This document shows positions 53,756 through 63,756 of a stretch of DNA of 64,000 nucleotides, piece after piece. Origin of the DNA: an uncultured Prevotellaceae bacterium. Lineage in GTDB: Bacteria > Bacteroidota > Bacteroidia > Bacteroidales > Bacteroidaceae. Location: positions 124,001 through 188,000 of the forward strand of contig ONGG01000001.1 of assembly GCA_900317305.1 (NCBI GenBank). Direction: 5' to 3'. Made by a program: the position numbers and the translations under genes. Positions within the stretch are counted from its first letter, which is position 1. Each line of letters begins with the position of its first letter. Under the pieces are notes generated by a model that had not been told where the DNA came from, made no database searches, and worked only from the letters and a program-made list of their open reading frames with translations.

Positions 53756-54372
53756 TTCGTTGTCGTGTTGTTGGCCTGCTCGGCGATGTGCAGGAAGTTG
53801 TCAATGATCCGCTCACCCACCTTGCCGCTTTTCTCGGGGTGAAACTGGGTGGCGTAGAAATTGTCCTTGTTCAGTGCGGCGCTATAACTGTGGATATAGT
53901 CCGACTCAGCAATCGTCCACTCGCAGCAGGGCACATAATAACTGTGCACAAAATACACGAAATCGCGCTCTTGCAGTCCTTCCATCAGTGGTGACCTGAG
54001 ATGAGTCAGTTCATTCCATCCCATAGCGGGTATCTTGTCGTCATGGCACTGAGGCTGGAACCTTTTCACTGGCACGTCGAATATCCCCAGGCAGTCGGTA
54101 TTTCCTTCCTCGGAATGACGGCAGAGCAATTGCTGGCCAATGCAGATGCCGAGAACAGGCTGCCTCAGCTTTCTTATCACCTCGTCGAGCCGTCGGGCAC
54201 GCAGGTAGGTCATGGCCCCTTGTGCCTCGCCCTGTCCAGGAAACAATACGCAGTCGGCTTGCTGCAGGAGCGTCGGGTCGTCGGTGAGAAGGGGAGCCAC
54301 GCCAAGACGTCGCAATGCACTTATCACTGAGTAGATGTTGCCGGCATTATATTTCACTATCGCCACATTCAT
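53752..54372 (-). CDS. hisH: Imidazole glycerol phosphate synthase, glutamine amidotransferase subunit
   Basis: 206 residues. Class I amidotransferase triad: nucleophile Cys in LGICIGQQLL (the usual GICLGMQ is GICIGQQ here), and His-Glu in YATQFHPEKSGKVG. Supplies ammonia to HisF. Start is 18 bp after purU; the order hisH-A-F-IE is intact, but hisG, hisD, hisC and hisB are elsewhere. Confidence 0.95.
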   Translation of the reverse strand: MNVAIVKYNAGNIYSVISALRRLGVAPLLTDDPTLLQQADCVLFPGQGEAQGAMTYLRARRLDEVIRKLRQPVLGICIGQQLLCRHSEEGNTDCLGIFDVPVKRFQPQCHDDKIPAMGWNELTHLRSPLMEGLQERDFVYFVHSYYVPCCEWTIAESDYIHSYSAALNKDNFYATQFHPEKSGKVGERIIDNFLHIAEQANNTTTK

Positions 54373-54390
54373 GTGCCACAGGGTTAGGGT

Positions 54391-55254
54391 TCAACTGAAA
54401 ATGATGGTCTTGTTGTTGTATGTGAGGATTTTGCGCTCAATGTGCTTGGTGACGGCACGCGAGAGCACAATCTTCTCAAGGTCGCGTCCTTTGAGCACAA
54501 GGCTCTCCGGAGTGTCCTTGTGAGAAATTCTCACCACATCTTGCTCAATGATAGGACCGGCGTCAAGGTCGCTGGTCACGTAATGGCTGGTAGCACCAAT
54601 AATCTTCACACCACGCTCCCAGGCCTGATGATAGGGCTTCGCACCTATGAAGGCAGGAAGGAAAGAGTGGTGGATGTTGATGATGTGATGGGGGTAACGG
54701 CCTATCATCAGGTCGCTGACAATCTGCATGTAACGGGCAAGAACGATGAACGTCACCTTTTTCTCCTCCAGCAACTTCAGCTCTTCCTGCTCCACCTCTT
54801 CTTTATTGGAGTGGTCTTTCTTGATTGACCAGACATAATAGGGAATGCCGAATTGCTCTGAAACCTCGCGCATGTCCTCGTGGTTGCTCACAATGCAGGG
54901 GATGTCGACATTCCATTCGCCGGCCTTGTATCGGGCAAGCAAATCGAAAAGGCAATGGCTCATCTTGCTCACGAAAATCGCCATTCTTGGACGGATATCG
55001 CTGAAGTAGAGATTGAACGTCATGTCATAACGCTGGGCATACAGTACGTCGATATACTCCTTGATTTTCTCACGTGGGATGAGAAAGGATTCGAGTTCCC
55101 ATTCAATACGCATGAAGAATCGGCCATCCTGATGGTCGACATATTGGTCAAGGTAGACGATGTTGCCCTTGTTGTCGGTAATAAACTTCGTCACCTCCGA
55201 GATGATGCCTTGTTGGTCAGGGCAATGCAGAAGCAATATAGCGGTTGGTTTCAT
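54391..55254 (-). CDS. purU: Formyltetrahydrofolate deformylase
   Basis: 287 residues from the ATG at 55254. N-terminal ACT domain (LLLHCPDQQGIISEVTKF) and a formyltransferase-like domain with LARYMQIVSDLMIGRYPHHIINIHHSFLPAFIGAKPYHQAWERGVKIIGATSHYV. The HHSFLP motif carries catalytic His, with Asn in INIHHS. It hydrolyses 10-formyl-THF to formate and THF, supplying purine synthesis and balancing one-carbon pools. First gene of the his-lys run with its own -7 box. Confidence 0.95.
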   Translation of the reverse strand: MKPTAILLLHCPDQQGIISEVTKFITDNKGNIVYLDQYVDHQDGRFFMRIEWELESFLIPREKIKEYIDVLYAQRYDMTFNLYFSDIRPRMAIFVSKMSHCLFDLLARYKAGEWNVDIPCIVSNHEDMREVSEQFGIPYYVWSIKKDHSNKEEVEQEELKLLEEKKVTFIVLARYMQIVSDLMIGRYPHHIINIHHSFLPAFIGAKPYHQAWERGVKIIGATSHYVTSDLDAGPIIEQDVVRISHKDTPESLVLKGRDLEKIVLSRAVTKHIERKILTYNNKTIIFS

Positions 55255-55275
55255 TACGTTTCCAAAAATATTTTG

Positions 55276-55283
55276 CAAAGGTA
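55276..55283 (-). promoter_or_regulatory. Promoter -7 box for the purU-his-lys run
   Basis: TACCTTTG followed by CA on the minus strand, about 22 bp upstream of the purU ATG. No promoter was seen in the gaps farther down to 47263, so the run of nine genes may be one transcript. Confidence 0.6.
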
Positions 55284-55391
55284 GTTATTTCCAACCATTT
55301 TCCACCATATTATTTATAAAAAATGGATTTTGCCTTACGATTTGGCGGCTTTATGCTGATTTTATGCATCAATGGTTCCTGCATCCAGCAC

Positions 55392-57218
55392 TCAGGGATG
55401 TTTTTTGATGACGGCTATGAATGCCTCTGCATATTGTTCTCGCTTGTAGGTGCCAATACCAGGTATCATGCCAAACTCGCTCTCGTTTTGGGGCTTGCGG
55501 GCGGCAATGGCACTGAGCACCTTGTCGTTCATGATCACAAAAGCGGGCACTCCTTTCTCATCGGCTATTTGTTTCCGCAACTGCCTCAATTCGTCGAACA
55601 AAACGGGGTCGATGCCTTTCCTACCGCCCAGGACGGGGATGGTCAGCCTCAACTGCCTGTCTTTTTTTGTTGTGGAGGGCTGCTTTTTCAAAGTGTTGTC
55701 CACCATGTCCACTTTCCGCATTCCACGTATCACTTCCCAGCCAAAGGGCGTAATTTTCACGGCGTTGAACTTGTCGTATGCGATTTCTATATATCCCATT
55801 TGGAGTAATTGAAGGAAAAAGTCACGCCATTGACGCTCGTCGTATTCTGCACCCTTACCGAAAGTGGGCAAGTGGTCGTACCCATTCCGCCGAATGGTTT
55901 CAGTGACTCTTCCCCTGAGAATGTCGATGAGGGTCGACGAGGATCGGCTCTCCTGCGTGCGTGCGGCGGCACTCAGGGCTTTTTGAGCCACGATTGTCCC
56001 GTCAAAGGTCTGAGGTGGGTGGTTGCATACATCACAGTTGTTGCAGTTCTTGTCGTAGGGCTCGTTGAAGTAGTTGAGCAGGATGCGCCGGCGGCAAATC
56101 CTGGCCTCGGCATATTGGCGCATGAGCCTCAGTTTCTCAGTGTTGGTACGCCTGACTTCTTCGTCGGTGCCCGTCTGTATGAATTGTGACAGTTGAACAA
56201 TGTCTTGAAGCGAATAGAAAAGGATGGTGTCGGCATGCAGCCCGTCACGCCCGGCCCTTCCTATCTCCTGATAGAATCCCTCTATACTCTTGGGCATGTT
56301 GTAGTGGATAACCCATCGTATATTGCTTTTGTCTATACCCATCCCGAATGCAATGGTGGCACACACCACTTGGATGTCATCGTGGCTGAAAGCCTCCTGT
56401 ACGTTATCGCGGTCGCCGGAAGTCATTCCTGCATGGTAAGAAGCCGACTGTATGCCTGCCTTGCGTAGCTTTTGTGCCAGTTGCTCGGTGCTTTTCCTGC
56501 TGAGGCAGTAAATAATGCCCGGGGCATGGGGATGTTGGCGGATGTAATTGATGATATAGGCATCTTTGTCGCGCCTCTCATATCCATGCATTACCCTCAG
56601 TGAGAGGTTGGGCCTGTCAAACGAACTGATAAAAATCCCTTCCGTGTCGTTCACCCGGAGATGCAGTTGGTTGATGATGTCGGTTCGGGTCAGTTTGTCG
56701 GCCGTCGCCGTCAATGCCATGACAGGCGTGTCGGGAAACTCGTCACGAAGAATGCCCAACTGGGAATACTCAGGCCTGAAATCATGCCCCCAATGACTGA
56801 TACAATGTGCTTCGTCTATTGCAAAAAGTGACACTTTCATTTGTTGGCGAATGAAAGGAATTTCGACAATCAGCCTTTCGGGGGAGATGTAAAGCAATTT
56901 CAAGTCACCTCCCGCACACTGTCTTTTCACCATTTGCTGATACTCAATGGTGGAACTGCTGTTGAGCGTGGCCGACTGTATACCATTGGATTGCAACGAC
57001 TCCACTTGGTCCTTCATCAAACTGATAAGGGGCGATACAATCACTGCGGTTCCCGGCATCGAAAGGGCTGGAATCTGATAGCATATGCTTTTGCCTCCAC
57101 CTGTGGGCATAAGCACCAAACTGTCTTTTCCTCTGATTGTCCGCTCGATAATCTCCCGCTGCAGCGGACGAAATGTCTTATATCCGAAATAATGACCAAG
57201 TATTTCAGCAATATTCAT
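55392..57218 (-). CDS. recQ: ATP-dependent DNA helicase RecQ
   Basis: 608 residues. SF2 helicase motifs: VLMPTGGGKSICYQIPAL (Walker A), FAIDEAHCISHWGHDFRPEY (DEAH with the RecQ aromatic loop), QEIGRAGRDG (motif VI). RecQ zinc site about 375-400 (RICRRRILL...CNNCDVCNHP), winged helix, and a C-terminal HRDC domain (TIPVLGGRKGIDPVLFDELRQLRKQIADEKG). 3'-5' helicase in recombination and replication repair. Transcribed from its own -7 box, divergent from the AraC-type gene. Confidence 0.97.
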   Translation of the reverse strand: MNIAEILGHYFGYKTFRPLQREIIERTIRGKDSLVLMPTGGGKSICYQIPALSMPGTAVIVSPLISLMKDQVESLQSNGIQSATLNSSSTIEYQQMVKRQCAGGDLKLLYISPERLIVEIPFIRQQMKVSLFAIDEAHCISHWGHDFRPEYSQLGILRDEFPDTPVMALTATADKLTRTDIINQLHLRVNDTEGIFISSFDRPNLSLRVMHGYERRDKDAYIINYIRQHPHAPGIIYCLSRKSTEQLAQKLRKAGIQSASYHAGMTSGDRDNVQEAFSHDDIQVVCATIAFGMGIDKSNIRWVIHYNMPKSIEGFYQEIGRAGRDGLHADTILFYSLQDIVQLSQFIQTGTDEEVRRTNTEKLRLMRQYAEARICRRRILLNYFNEPYDKNCNNCDVCNHPPQTFDGTIVAQKALSAAARTQESRSSSTLIDILRGRVTETIRRNGYDHLPTFGKGAEYDERQWRDFFLQLLQMGYIEIAYDKFNAVKITPFGWEVIRGMRKVDMVDNTLKKQPSTTKKDRQLRLTIPVLGGRKGIDPVLFDELRQLRKQIADEKGVPAFVIMNDKVLSAIAARKPQNESEFGMIPGIGTYKREQYAEAFIAVIKKHP

Positions 57219-57258
57219 TTTTTTCTAGTAAATCTTTTTTGATTGTTCGATTTTACCG

Positions 57259-57266
57259 CAAAGTTA
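57259..57266 (-). promoter_or_regulatory. Promoter -7 box for recQ
   Basis: TAACTTTG followed by CGG on the minus strand, about 40 bp upstream of the recQ ATG. The -33 region is TTTC at 22 bp, a poor match. Confidence 0.55.
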
Positions 57267-57318
57267 TAAAAAAATCAAAATATTCGACGAAATATTTGTG
57301 ATTTTAGTTATTTATTGA

Positions 57319-57326
57319 TATATTTG
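57319..57326 (+). promoter_or_regulatory. Promoter -7 box for the AraC-type regulator operon
   Basis: TATATTTG followed by CG, about 50 bp upstream of the ATG at 57379. Confidence 0.55.
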
Positions 57327-57378
57327 CGATACATAAAAACTAGATTTATTATTAACATAAAAAAACTAACTGGTAGAT

Positions 57379-57861
57379 ATGGCAAAATACAACATCACAC
57401 AAAAAAAGGAAAAAGAGGCTGCTTATCGCAGTCTGGTCAGTCCACGTCTGATGGACGAGTTGAAAGAAAAGATTCTGGACATTATTTTGATTCAGAAGAA
57501 GTACAAGGACAAGGATTATTCAGCCAAGAAACTGGCAGAAGATTTGGGCACAAATACCAGATATATTTCTGCAGTGGTGAATGTTAGATTCCATATGAAT
57601 TATACGTCTTTTGTAAACAAATATCGTATTGACGAAGCGATGACCTTACTCGTCGACAAACGCTATCAAGACCTCAACATGGAGGAGATCAGCAGTATGG
57701 TGGGGTTCTCGAACAGACAATCTTTCTATGCCTCGTTCTACAAAATCAACGGCCTGACACCACGCGAATACAAGATTCGCCATCTTGCTCAGCACCCCTC
57801 TTTGAAAGACCTCAAGCGCGAGGGCCGCAAAGGGAGAAAACTGATGTTAAAAATCGTATAG
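57379..57861 (+). CDS. AraC-family DNA-binding protein, short form
   Basis: 160 residues. The C-terminal AraC-type double HTH is at about 45-140: KLAEDLGTNTRYISAVVNVRFHMNYTSFVNKYRIDEAMTLL and LNMEEISSMVGFSNRQSFYASFYKINGLTPREYKIRH. There is no ligand or sensor domain, only 45 residues of N-terminal extension, and a basic tail (LKREGRKGRKL). It probably binds DNA as a constitutive or partner-dependent regulator. 3 bp before the DPP III gene, thus in one operon; targets unknown. Confidence 0.87.
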   Translation: MAKYNITQKKEKEAAYRSLVSPRLMDELKEKILDIILIQKKYKDKDYSAKKLAEDLGTNTRYISAVVNVRFHMNYTSFVNKYRIDEAMTLLVDKRYQDLNMEEISSMVGFSNRQSFYASFYKINGLTPREYKIRHLAQHPSLKDLKREGRKGRKLMLKIV

Positions 57862-57864
57862 TCA

Positions 57865-59811
57865 ATGGACGACGGTTTTTGTTACAAAGGAGAGCGGTTT
57901 GCCGACCTTCAAATGCTTCGATACAGACTCAATGGATTTGAGCAACTGACAATCAATCAAAAACTGCTGGTCTACTACCTATCTGAGGCCACTTTGTGGG
58001 GACGCGACATCACTTTCGACCAAATGGGAATATACAACATCCGAATCAGGAAACTGATGGAAGTTGTATATTCTTTTGTGAGTCAAGATAATTCTTGTGA
58101 GGCAGATCAACTTCGCACATACATGAAGCGGATCTGGTTCTCAAATGGCATCTATCATCATTACGGTGGTGAGAAATTCACCCCTGGTTTTTCGGAGGAT
58201 TTTCTTAGGGATAAAATTATGAAAATTGATGAATCTTCTTTGCCGTTGCTGCCCAGACAGTCGGTAGAAGAGATGATGGCAGAATTGTTTCCTGTCATAT
58301 TCAATCCCAATATCCTTTCGAAACGAGTGAACAAGGCCGATGGCGAGGATCTAGTCGTCACTTCTTCATGCCATTTCTACCAAGGAGTAACGCAGAATGA
58401 GGCAGAATCCTATTACAAGGCGATGAAAGACCCTTCCGACAAATGCCCTCCATCTTACGGACTGAATAGTTTGTTGACCAAGGAGGATGGCGAACTCAAG
58501 GAAATCGTATGGAAATACGATGGCATGTACGGACAGGCCATCCGCCATATTGTCTACTGGTTGGAAAAGGCCGCCGAGGTGGCAGAGAATGAGGCGCAGC
58601 GCGAATGCATCCGGCTTCTGGTGAACTATTATAAAACTGGCGACCTGCGTGATTTCGACCGCTATTCCATTCATTGGGTGAACACGAATGACGGTGATAT
58701 CGACTTCATCAACGGCTTTATTGAGGTTTACGGCGATCCTCTCGGACTCAAGGCCACATGGGAGGGCATCGTGGAATACAAAGACCTCGAGGCCACCAAG
58801 CGAACCCGCAAGATCAGTGACAACGCCCAGTGGTTTGAGGACCATTCTCCCGTAGACAGTCGTTTCAAAAAGCGTGTGGTGAAGGGCGTTACCGCCAATG
58901 TGGTGTGTGCTGCCATGCTCGGTGGCGAGGAATACCCATCTACCGCCATCGGCATCAATCTGCCCAATGCCGACTGGATTCGGGCCGAATATGGCAGCAA
59001 GAGCGTTACCATAGGCAATCTCACAGATGCATACAACAAGGCAGCCCATGGCAATGGATTCAAGGAGGAGTTTGTAGTCGACAATACCACACTGCAACTC
59101 ATCGAGAAGTATGGTGACCTTTGCGACGACCTGCATACCGACCTCCATGAGTGTCTTGGCCATGGTAGCGGTCAACTGCTACCTGGTACTGACCCCGATG
59201 CTCTTAAGGCCTATGGTAATACGATTGAGGAGGCAAGAGCCGACCTCTTCGGACTATACTACATCGCCGACCCCAAATTGGTGGAACTGGGTCTTCTTCC
59301 CGACAACGAAGCCTACAAGTCGCAGTACTATACCTATCTGATGAATGGCTTGATGACCCAACTCACACGCATCAAGCCTGGCGACCAGATAGAGGAAGCG
59401 CATATGCGCAACCGCGCACTGATAGCCCGATGGACCTATGACCATTCGGAGGGGGCACTGGCGCTCATCCATAAAGATGGCAAGACCTACCTCGTCGTTA
59501 ACGACTACGAGAAACTGAGAACGCTTTTCGCCACTCTGCTCGCAGAAGTGCAACGAATCAAGAGTGAGGGCGATTTCGATGCTGCCCGGCAGATGGTGGA
59601 GACGTATGGCGTGAAGGTCGACCCCGTGCTGCATGAGGAGGTCCTCAGGCGCTATGCAGCCCTCGACCTTGCCCCATATAAGGGATTCCTTAATCCGAGG
59701 CTATCCTTGGTCTATTCAGCAAAAGGAGAAATCGAGGATGTGGAAGTAGACTATTCGGAAACCTATGAGGAACAGATGCTGAGGTATTCGAAAGACTACG
59801 CATCATTGTGA
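57865..59811 (+). CDS. Dipeptidyl-peptidase III-like metallopeptidase (M49)
   Basis: 648 residues. Zinc motif HECLGHGSGQ (about residues 427-432, HExxGH of M49) and the second zinc-ligand motif EEARADLFGLYYI about 40 residues downstream. DPP III removes dipeptides from the N-terminus of short peptides. No signal peptide is visible at the predicted ATG, so it is probably cytoplasmic; slightly shorter than the Bacteroides enzyme (about 675). It lies 3 bp after an AraC-type regulator and 23 bp before an AlkD-like gene. Confidence 0.92.
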   Translation: MDDGFCYKGERFADLQMLRYRLNGFEQLTINQKLLVYYLSEATLWGRDITFDQMGIYNIRIRKLMEVVYSFVSQDNSCEADQLRTYMKRIWFSNGIYHHYGGEKFTPGFSEDFLRDKIMKIDESSLPLLPRQSVEEMMAELFPVIFNPNILSKRVNKADGEDLVVTSSCHFYQGVTQNEAESYYKAMKDPSDKCPPSYGLNSLLTKEDGELKEIVWKYDGMYGQAIRHIVYWLEKAAEVAENEAQRECIRLLVNYYKTGDLRDFDRYSIHWVNTNDGDIDFINGFIEVYGDPLGLKATWEGIVEYKDLEATKRTRKISDNAQWFEDHSPVDSRFKKRVVKGVTANVVCAAMLGGEEYPSTAIGINLPNADWIRAEYGSKSVTIGNLTDAYNKAAHGNGFKEEFVVDNTTLQLIEKYGDLCDDLHTDLHECLGHGSGQLLPGTDPDALKAYGNTIEEARADLFGLYYIADPKLVELGLLPDNEAYKSQYYTYLMNGLMTQLTRIKPGDQIEEAHMRNRALIARWTYDHSEGALALIHKDGKTYLVVNDYEKLRTLFATLLAEVQRIKSEGDFDAARQMVETYGVKVDPVLHEEVLRRYAALDLAPYKGFLNPRLSLVYSAKGEIEDVEVDYSETYEEQMLRYSKDYASL

Positions 59812-59834
59812 CACACCTATCCATATCAAGCCAA

Positions 59835-60458
59835 ATGACAGAAACCAGTAATACCCAGGAAAAATTGAAGGAGATCAAGCGCTCTTTCAGGTTGTTGATG
59901 AATGGCGAGGCATCCAAATCGATGCGGGAGAAAGGGCTCGACTATCATTTGAACTGGGGCGTTGCCTTCACCGACCTCAAGCAGATGGCACAGGAATATG
60001 GCAAGGATTATTCGCTTGCCGTGGAGTTGTGGAAAGAGAACATCCGCGAGTGCAAGATCCTGGCCACGCTCATGATGCCCTGTGAGGAGATGGCTCCCGA
60101 TTTGGCCGAGTTGTGGATGGAGCAGACCACAACACAGGAAATGGCCGAGATGCTAGCCTTCAACCTGTTCCAACATCTTGATTTCGCTCCTATACTTGCC
60201 TTTCAGTGGATTTCCCATCCCTCACCATATTATCAGATTTGTGGATACTTGACCCTGTCGAGGAGAATAGCGAGAGACGGCGCTCCCGACGATCGGGGCT
60301 TGTGCGAACTTGTCGACCAGGCACACACGGCACTCGCCGATGATTCTGTAGCCGTCAGACATGCCGCCTACAACTGTCTGCAACGATTGGCCGACTTGGG
60401 AGATGAATATGCAAAGATGGTCAATTCTGCCTTGAAAGGCACTGGTATAGCGTTTTAA
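59835..60458 (+). CDS. AlkD-like DNA alkylation-repair (HEAT-repeat) protein
   Basis: 207 residues from the ATG at 59835. Helical ALK/HEAT repeats (LKQMAQEYGKDYSLAVELWKENIRECKILATLMM, AEMLAFNLFQHLDFAPILAFQWISHPSPYYQICGYLTLSRR) and a WxxxxRECKILAT segment typical of DNA alkylation-repair proteins of the PF08713 family. Whether it has the catalytic Asp/Trp arrangement of true AlkD cannot be settled. The operon ends here and is followed by an inverted repeat. Confidence 0.78.
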   Translation: MTETSNTQEKLKEIKRSFRLLMNGEASKSMREKGLDYHLNWGVAFTDLKQMAQEYGKDYSLAVELWKENIRECKILATLMMPCEEMAPDLAELWMEQTTTQEMAEMLAFNLFQHLDFAPILAFQWISHPSPYYQICGYLTLSRRIARDGAPDDRGLCELVDQAHTALADDSVAVRHAAYNCLQRLADLGDEYAKMVNSALKGTGIAF

Positions 60459-60497
60459 GCCTGGGACCGTAGCGGATATCCGAGGAAATTCCTTCGG

Positions 60498-60548
60498 TTG
60501 GGGGGAGGATAAAGAAAAATACAGCATTTCTCTTTGTCCTCCCCCCAA
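60498..60548. repeat. Inverted repeat overlapping the fur-like promoter
   Basis: Two 18-base arms, TTGGGGGGAGGATAAAGA and TCTTTGTCCTCCCCCCAA, with one T-G wobble and a 15-nt loop. Its right arm contains the -33 TTTG of the Fur-family gene. It could end the preceding operon or act as an operator. Confidence 0.75.
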
Positions 60549-60563
60549 TTTGTATTACCTTTG
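60533..60563 (+). promoter_or_regulatory. Promoter of the Fur-family regulator-purA-hisS unit
   Basis: TTTG (60533-60536), 19 bp, TACCTTTG (60556-60563), a full match of both boxes with canonical spacing, about 36 bp before the ATG. Confidence 0.75.
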
Positions 60564-60598
60564 CAAGTGATTTTGACGATAAGCGACAAGCGGCACTC

Positions 60599-61090
60599 AT
60601 GGATGAGAACATCTTAGTCAAGGTAAAACAGACACTGGCCAACTACTTGGAGGAAAACCATTTCAGGAAGACACCTGAGCGGTTTGCCATTCTTGAGGCT
60701 GTATATAAGATGAATGGGCATTTTACCTTGGAGGAATTGGGAGCGAGGATGGAGCAAGACAACTTCAGGGTGAGCCGTGCGACCCTCTATAATGCCATCA
60801 ACCTGTTCCTCAAGTTGAGAATCGTTGTCAGGCATAATTTCCAGCAAGGCATCAAATATGAGGCCAGTTTCCATAACGACAACCATTGCCATCAGATATG
60901 CACCATCTGCGGCAAGGTGGATGAGGTGCCCACTGCCCATTTCATTGATGCAGTGAGTTCCATCAAGTTGAAACGCTTCCATCAGATGGGCTTTTCGCTA
61001 TATATCTATGGCATATGCAGCAAATGCCAGGCCAAGATAACAAGAAAGAAGACCAAAACAAACAAACCAAGAAATATTTCTAAGAAATGA
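60599..61090 (+). CDS. Fur-family transcriptional regulator
   Basis: 163 residues. Winged helix (about residues 15-85, FRKTPERFAILEAVYKMNGHFTLEELGARMEQDNFRVSRATLYNAINLFLKLRIV), then the metal-binding dimerisation part with HNDNHCHQICTICGKVDEV and CSKCQAK, four Cys for a structural zinc. The usual HHDH sequence is HNDNHCH here, so the sensing metal is unclear (Fur, Zur or PerR type). Its stop overlaps purA by 4 bp, in one operon with purA and hisS. Confidence 0.88.
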   Translation: MDENILVKVKQTLANYLEENHFRKTPERFAILEAVYKMNGHFTLEELGARMEQDNFRVSRATLYNAINLFLKLRIVVRHNFQQGIKYEASFHNDNHCHQICTICGKVDEVPTAHFIDAVSSIKLKRFHQMGFSLYIYGICSKCQAKITRKKTKTNKPRNISKK

Positions 61091-62361
61091 ACAATGGCAA
61101 AGTAGACGTCCTCCTCGGATTGCAATGGGGTGACGAAGGCAAAGGAAAAGTAGTCGATGTGATGACACCACAATACGATGTCATCGCACGCTTCCAAGGT
61201 GGTCCCAATGCTGGGCATACCCTGGAGTTCGAAGGAGAGAAATACGTTTTGAGAAGCATTCCTTCGGGCATTTTTCAAGGTGGTAAGGTCAATATCATCG
61301 GAAACGGTGTGGTTTTAGCCCCCGATTTGTTTATGGATGAGGCCAAGGATTTGGAGAAGAGTGGCCATCCCCTGAAAAACAGACTCCATATATCAAAGAA
61401 AGCCCATCTCATCATGCCCACCCATCGTCTGCTTGATGCCGCTCTTGAGGCAGCAAAGGGCAAAAGCAAGGTGGGTACCACAGGCAAGGGCATCGGTCCG
61501 ACCTATACCGACAAGATTTCGCGTAACGGCTTGCGTGTCGGCGATATTTTCGACCATTTCGAGGAGAAATATGCTGCCCACAAGGCTCGCCACGAAGCCA
61601 CGCTCAAATCGCTTGGCTTTGTCGATTACGACATCACGGAAGTCGAGAAGAAGTGGATGGAGGGTATCGAGTATATCAAACAATTCCAGATTGTGGATAG
61701 CGAGCACGAAATCAACAACCTGCTCAAGCAAGGCAAGACCATCTTGTGCGAAGGTGCGCAGGGCACCATGCTGGATGTCGATTTCGGCAGTTATCCTTTC
61801 GTCACGTCATCCAATACCATTTGTGCGGGAGCATGTACGGGCCTTGGCATCGGTCCTAACAAAATAGGCGAGGTGTATGGCATTATGAAAGCCTATTGCA
61901 CCAGAGTCGGAGCCGGACCGTTCCCCACCGAACTCTTCGACGAGACAGGCGCCCTCATCCGCCAATTGGGCCATGAGTATGGGGCCGTGACAGGTCGTGA
62001 GCGCCGTTGTGGATGGATCGACCTGGTGGCCCTGAGATACTCGATCATGGTGAATGGTGTCACTCAACTCATTATGATGAAGAGCGACGTGCTCGATGGG
62101 TTCGACACCATCAAGGCATGTGTGGCCTATAAACAAGACGGAAAGGAAATCGACTATTTCCCATACGATATAGAGAAGGGCATCGAACCTGTATACGTGG
62201 AACTGCCAGGCTGGAAGACCGACATGACGAAGATTTGCAGCGAGTCGGAATTCCCGGAGCAATTCAAGCAATATGTGGCTTTCCTGGAACAGCAACTCGA
62301 TACGCCTATTAAAATCATCTCGGTTGGCCCCGACCGTGAACAAACCATAGTGAGACAATAA
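61087..62361 (+). CDS. purA: Adenylosuccinate synthetase
   Basis: 424 residues. [14 protein letters not shown] at the start, [19 protein letters not shown], and [13 protein letters not shown] are family motifs. Converts IMP and Asp to adenylosuccinate with GTP, first committed step to AMP. Overlaps the regulator gene by 4 bp and is followed 2 bp later by hisS. Complete, normal length. Confidence 0.98.
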   Translation: MNNGKVDVLLGLQWGDEGKGKVVDVMTPQYDVIARFQGGPNAGHTLEFEGEKYVLRSIPSGIFQGGKVNIIGNGVVLAPDLFMDEAKDLEKSGHPLKNRLHISKKAHLIMPTHRLLDAALEAAKGKSKVGTTGKGIGPTYTDKISRNGLRVGDIFDHFEEKYAAHKARHEATLKSLGFVDYDITEVEKKWMEGIEYIKQFQIVDSEHEINNLLKQGKTILCEGAQGTMLDVDFGSYPFVTSSNTICAGACTGLGIGPNKIGEVYGIMKAYCTRVGAGPFPTELFDETGALIRQLGHEYGAVTGRERRCGWIDLVALRYSIMVNGVTQLIMMKSDVLDGFDTIKACVAYKQDGKEIDYFPYDIEKGIEPVYVELPGWKTDMTKICSESEFPEQFKQYVAFLEQQLDTPIKIISVGPDREQTIVRQ

Positions 62362-62363
62362 TC

Positions 62364-63728
62364 ATGGTACAAAAACCAAGTATACCCAAAGGCACGCGCG
62401 ACTTCACGCCTGCCGAAATGGCCAAGCGCAACTATATCTTCAACACGATCCGTGAGGTGTTCGCCCTCTATGGTTTCCAACAGATTGAGACTCCCGCGCT
62501 TGAGCAAATGCAAACCCTGATGGGAAAATATGGTGAGGAAGGCGACAAATTGCTCTTCAAGATCCTTAATTCCGGCGATTATCTGGCCAAAGTGAAACCC
62601 GAGGATTTGCAAGACCCACAACTCCTGCCATTGGCAGCCAGAATGTGCGAGAAAGGACTGCGCTACGACCTGACCGTTCCGTTCGCTCGGTTCGTCGTCA
62701 TGCATCGCGACCAACTGCAACTGCCTTTCAAGCGCTATCAGATACAACCCGTATGGCGAGCCGACCGTCCTCAGAAAGGCCGCTATAGGGAATTCTATCA
62801 ATGCGATGCCGACATCGTAGGCAGCGACTCCTTGCTCAACGAGGTGGAACTGATGCAGATTGTCGACACGGTATTCGCCCGTCTGGGCATCAGGGTGGCC
62901 ATCAAAATCAATAACCGTAAAATCCTCAGCGGCATAGCCGAGGTGATAGGCGAGGCCGACAAGATTGTCGACATCACCGTGGCCATTGACAAGTTGGAGA
63001 AAATAGGTATCGACAACGTGAATGCCGAACTGGCTGCCAACGGTGTCGGTAGCGAGGCCATTGAGAAACTTCAGCCTATACTTCGTCTCTCTGGCGGCAA
63101 CAACGAGAAGTTGGACGACATCTCGAAGGTGCTTGCTCAGTCGGAAGTGGGGATGAAGGGCGTGGAGGAAACTCGCGTGATCCTCAACACGCTGGCCAAC
63201 TGCCAACTGGCCAATGTCGTGGAATTCGACCTTACGCTGGCACGTGGACTGAACTATTATACTGGTGCCATTTTTGAGGTAAAGGCGCTCGATACGCCTA
63301 TGGGTAGCATCACAGGCGGTGGACGGTACGACAACCTCACCGGTATCTTTGGCATGCCCGGACTGAGCGGCGTGGGCATCTCTTTTGGAGCAGACAGGAT
63401 TTTCGACGTGCTCAACACGCTCGACCTTTACCCCAAAGACGCCATGGAGACCACGCAACTGCTCTTTGTCAACTTCGGTGAGAAAGAGACTGCCTATTGC
63501 TTGCCAATGGCAGCGAAATGTCGTGAGGCAGGCATCAGGTGCGAGGTGTTCCCCGACAAAGCCAAAATGAAGAAGCAAATGTCGTATGCCAATGCCAAGG
63601 CGATTCCGTTCGTGGCACTGGCTGGTGACAACGAGATGTCAGAAGGGAAAATCACCCTGAAGGACATGAACTCTGGCGAACAGCAAATGGTTGACCCACA
63701 ACAACTCATCCAACTCGTAAGGAAATAG
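62364..63728 (+). CDS. hisS: Histidyl-tRNA synthetase
   Basis: 454 residues. Class II motifs: [35 protein letters not shown] and the histidine-specific [14 protein letters not shown] and [26 protein letters not shown]-terminal anticodon-binding domain (about 355-454). Charges tRNA-His. Last gene of the unit, 28 bp before the next start. Confidence 0.97.
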   Translation: MVQKPSIPKGTRDFTPAEMAKRNYIFNTIREVFALYGFQQIETPALEQMQTLMGKYGEEGDKLLFKILNSGDYLAKVKPEDLQDPQLLPLAARMCEKGLRYDLTVPFARFVVMHRDQLQLPFKRYQIQPVWRADRPQKGRYREFYQCDADIVGSDSLLNEVELMQIVDTVFARLGIRVAIKINNRKILSGIAEVIGEADKIVDITVAIDKLEKIGIDNVNAELAANGVGSEAIEKLQPILRLSGGNNEKLDDISKVLAQSEVGMKGVEETRVILNTLANCQLANVVEFDLTLARGLNYYTGAIFEVKALDTPMGSITGGGRYDNLTGIFGMPGLSGVGISFGADRIFDVLNTLDLYPKDAMETTQLLFVNFGEKETAYCLPMAAKCREAGIRCEVFPDKAKMKKQMSYANAKAIPFVALAGDNEMSEGKITLKDMNSGEQQMVDPQQLIQLVRK

Positions 63729-63756
63729 ACCGCTCATCTTGTAAAAAGCCCCGACT

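Noticed and set aside
62154..63578. A 474-codon open frame opposite hisS and the 3' end of purA
   Set aside because: Same reason: hisS motifs on the plus strand are complete and the opposite frame has none.
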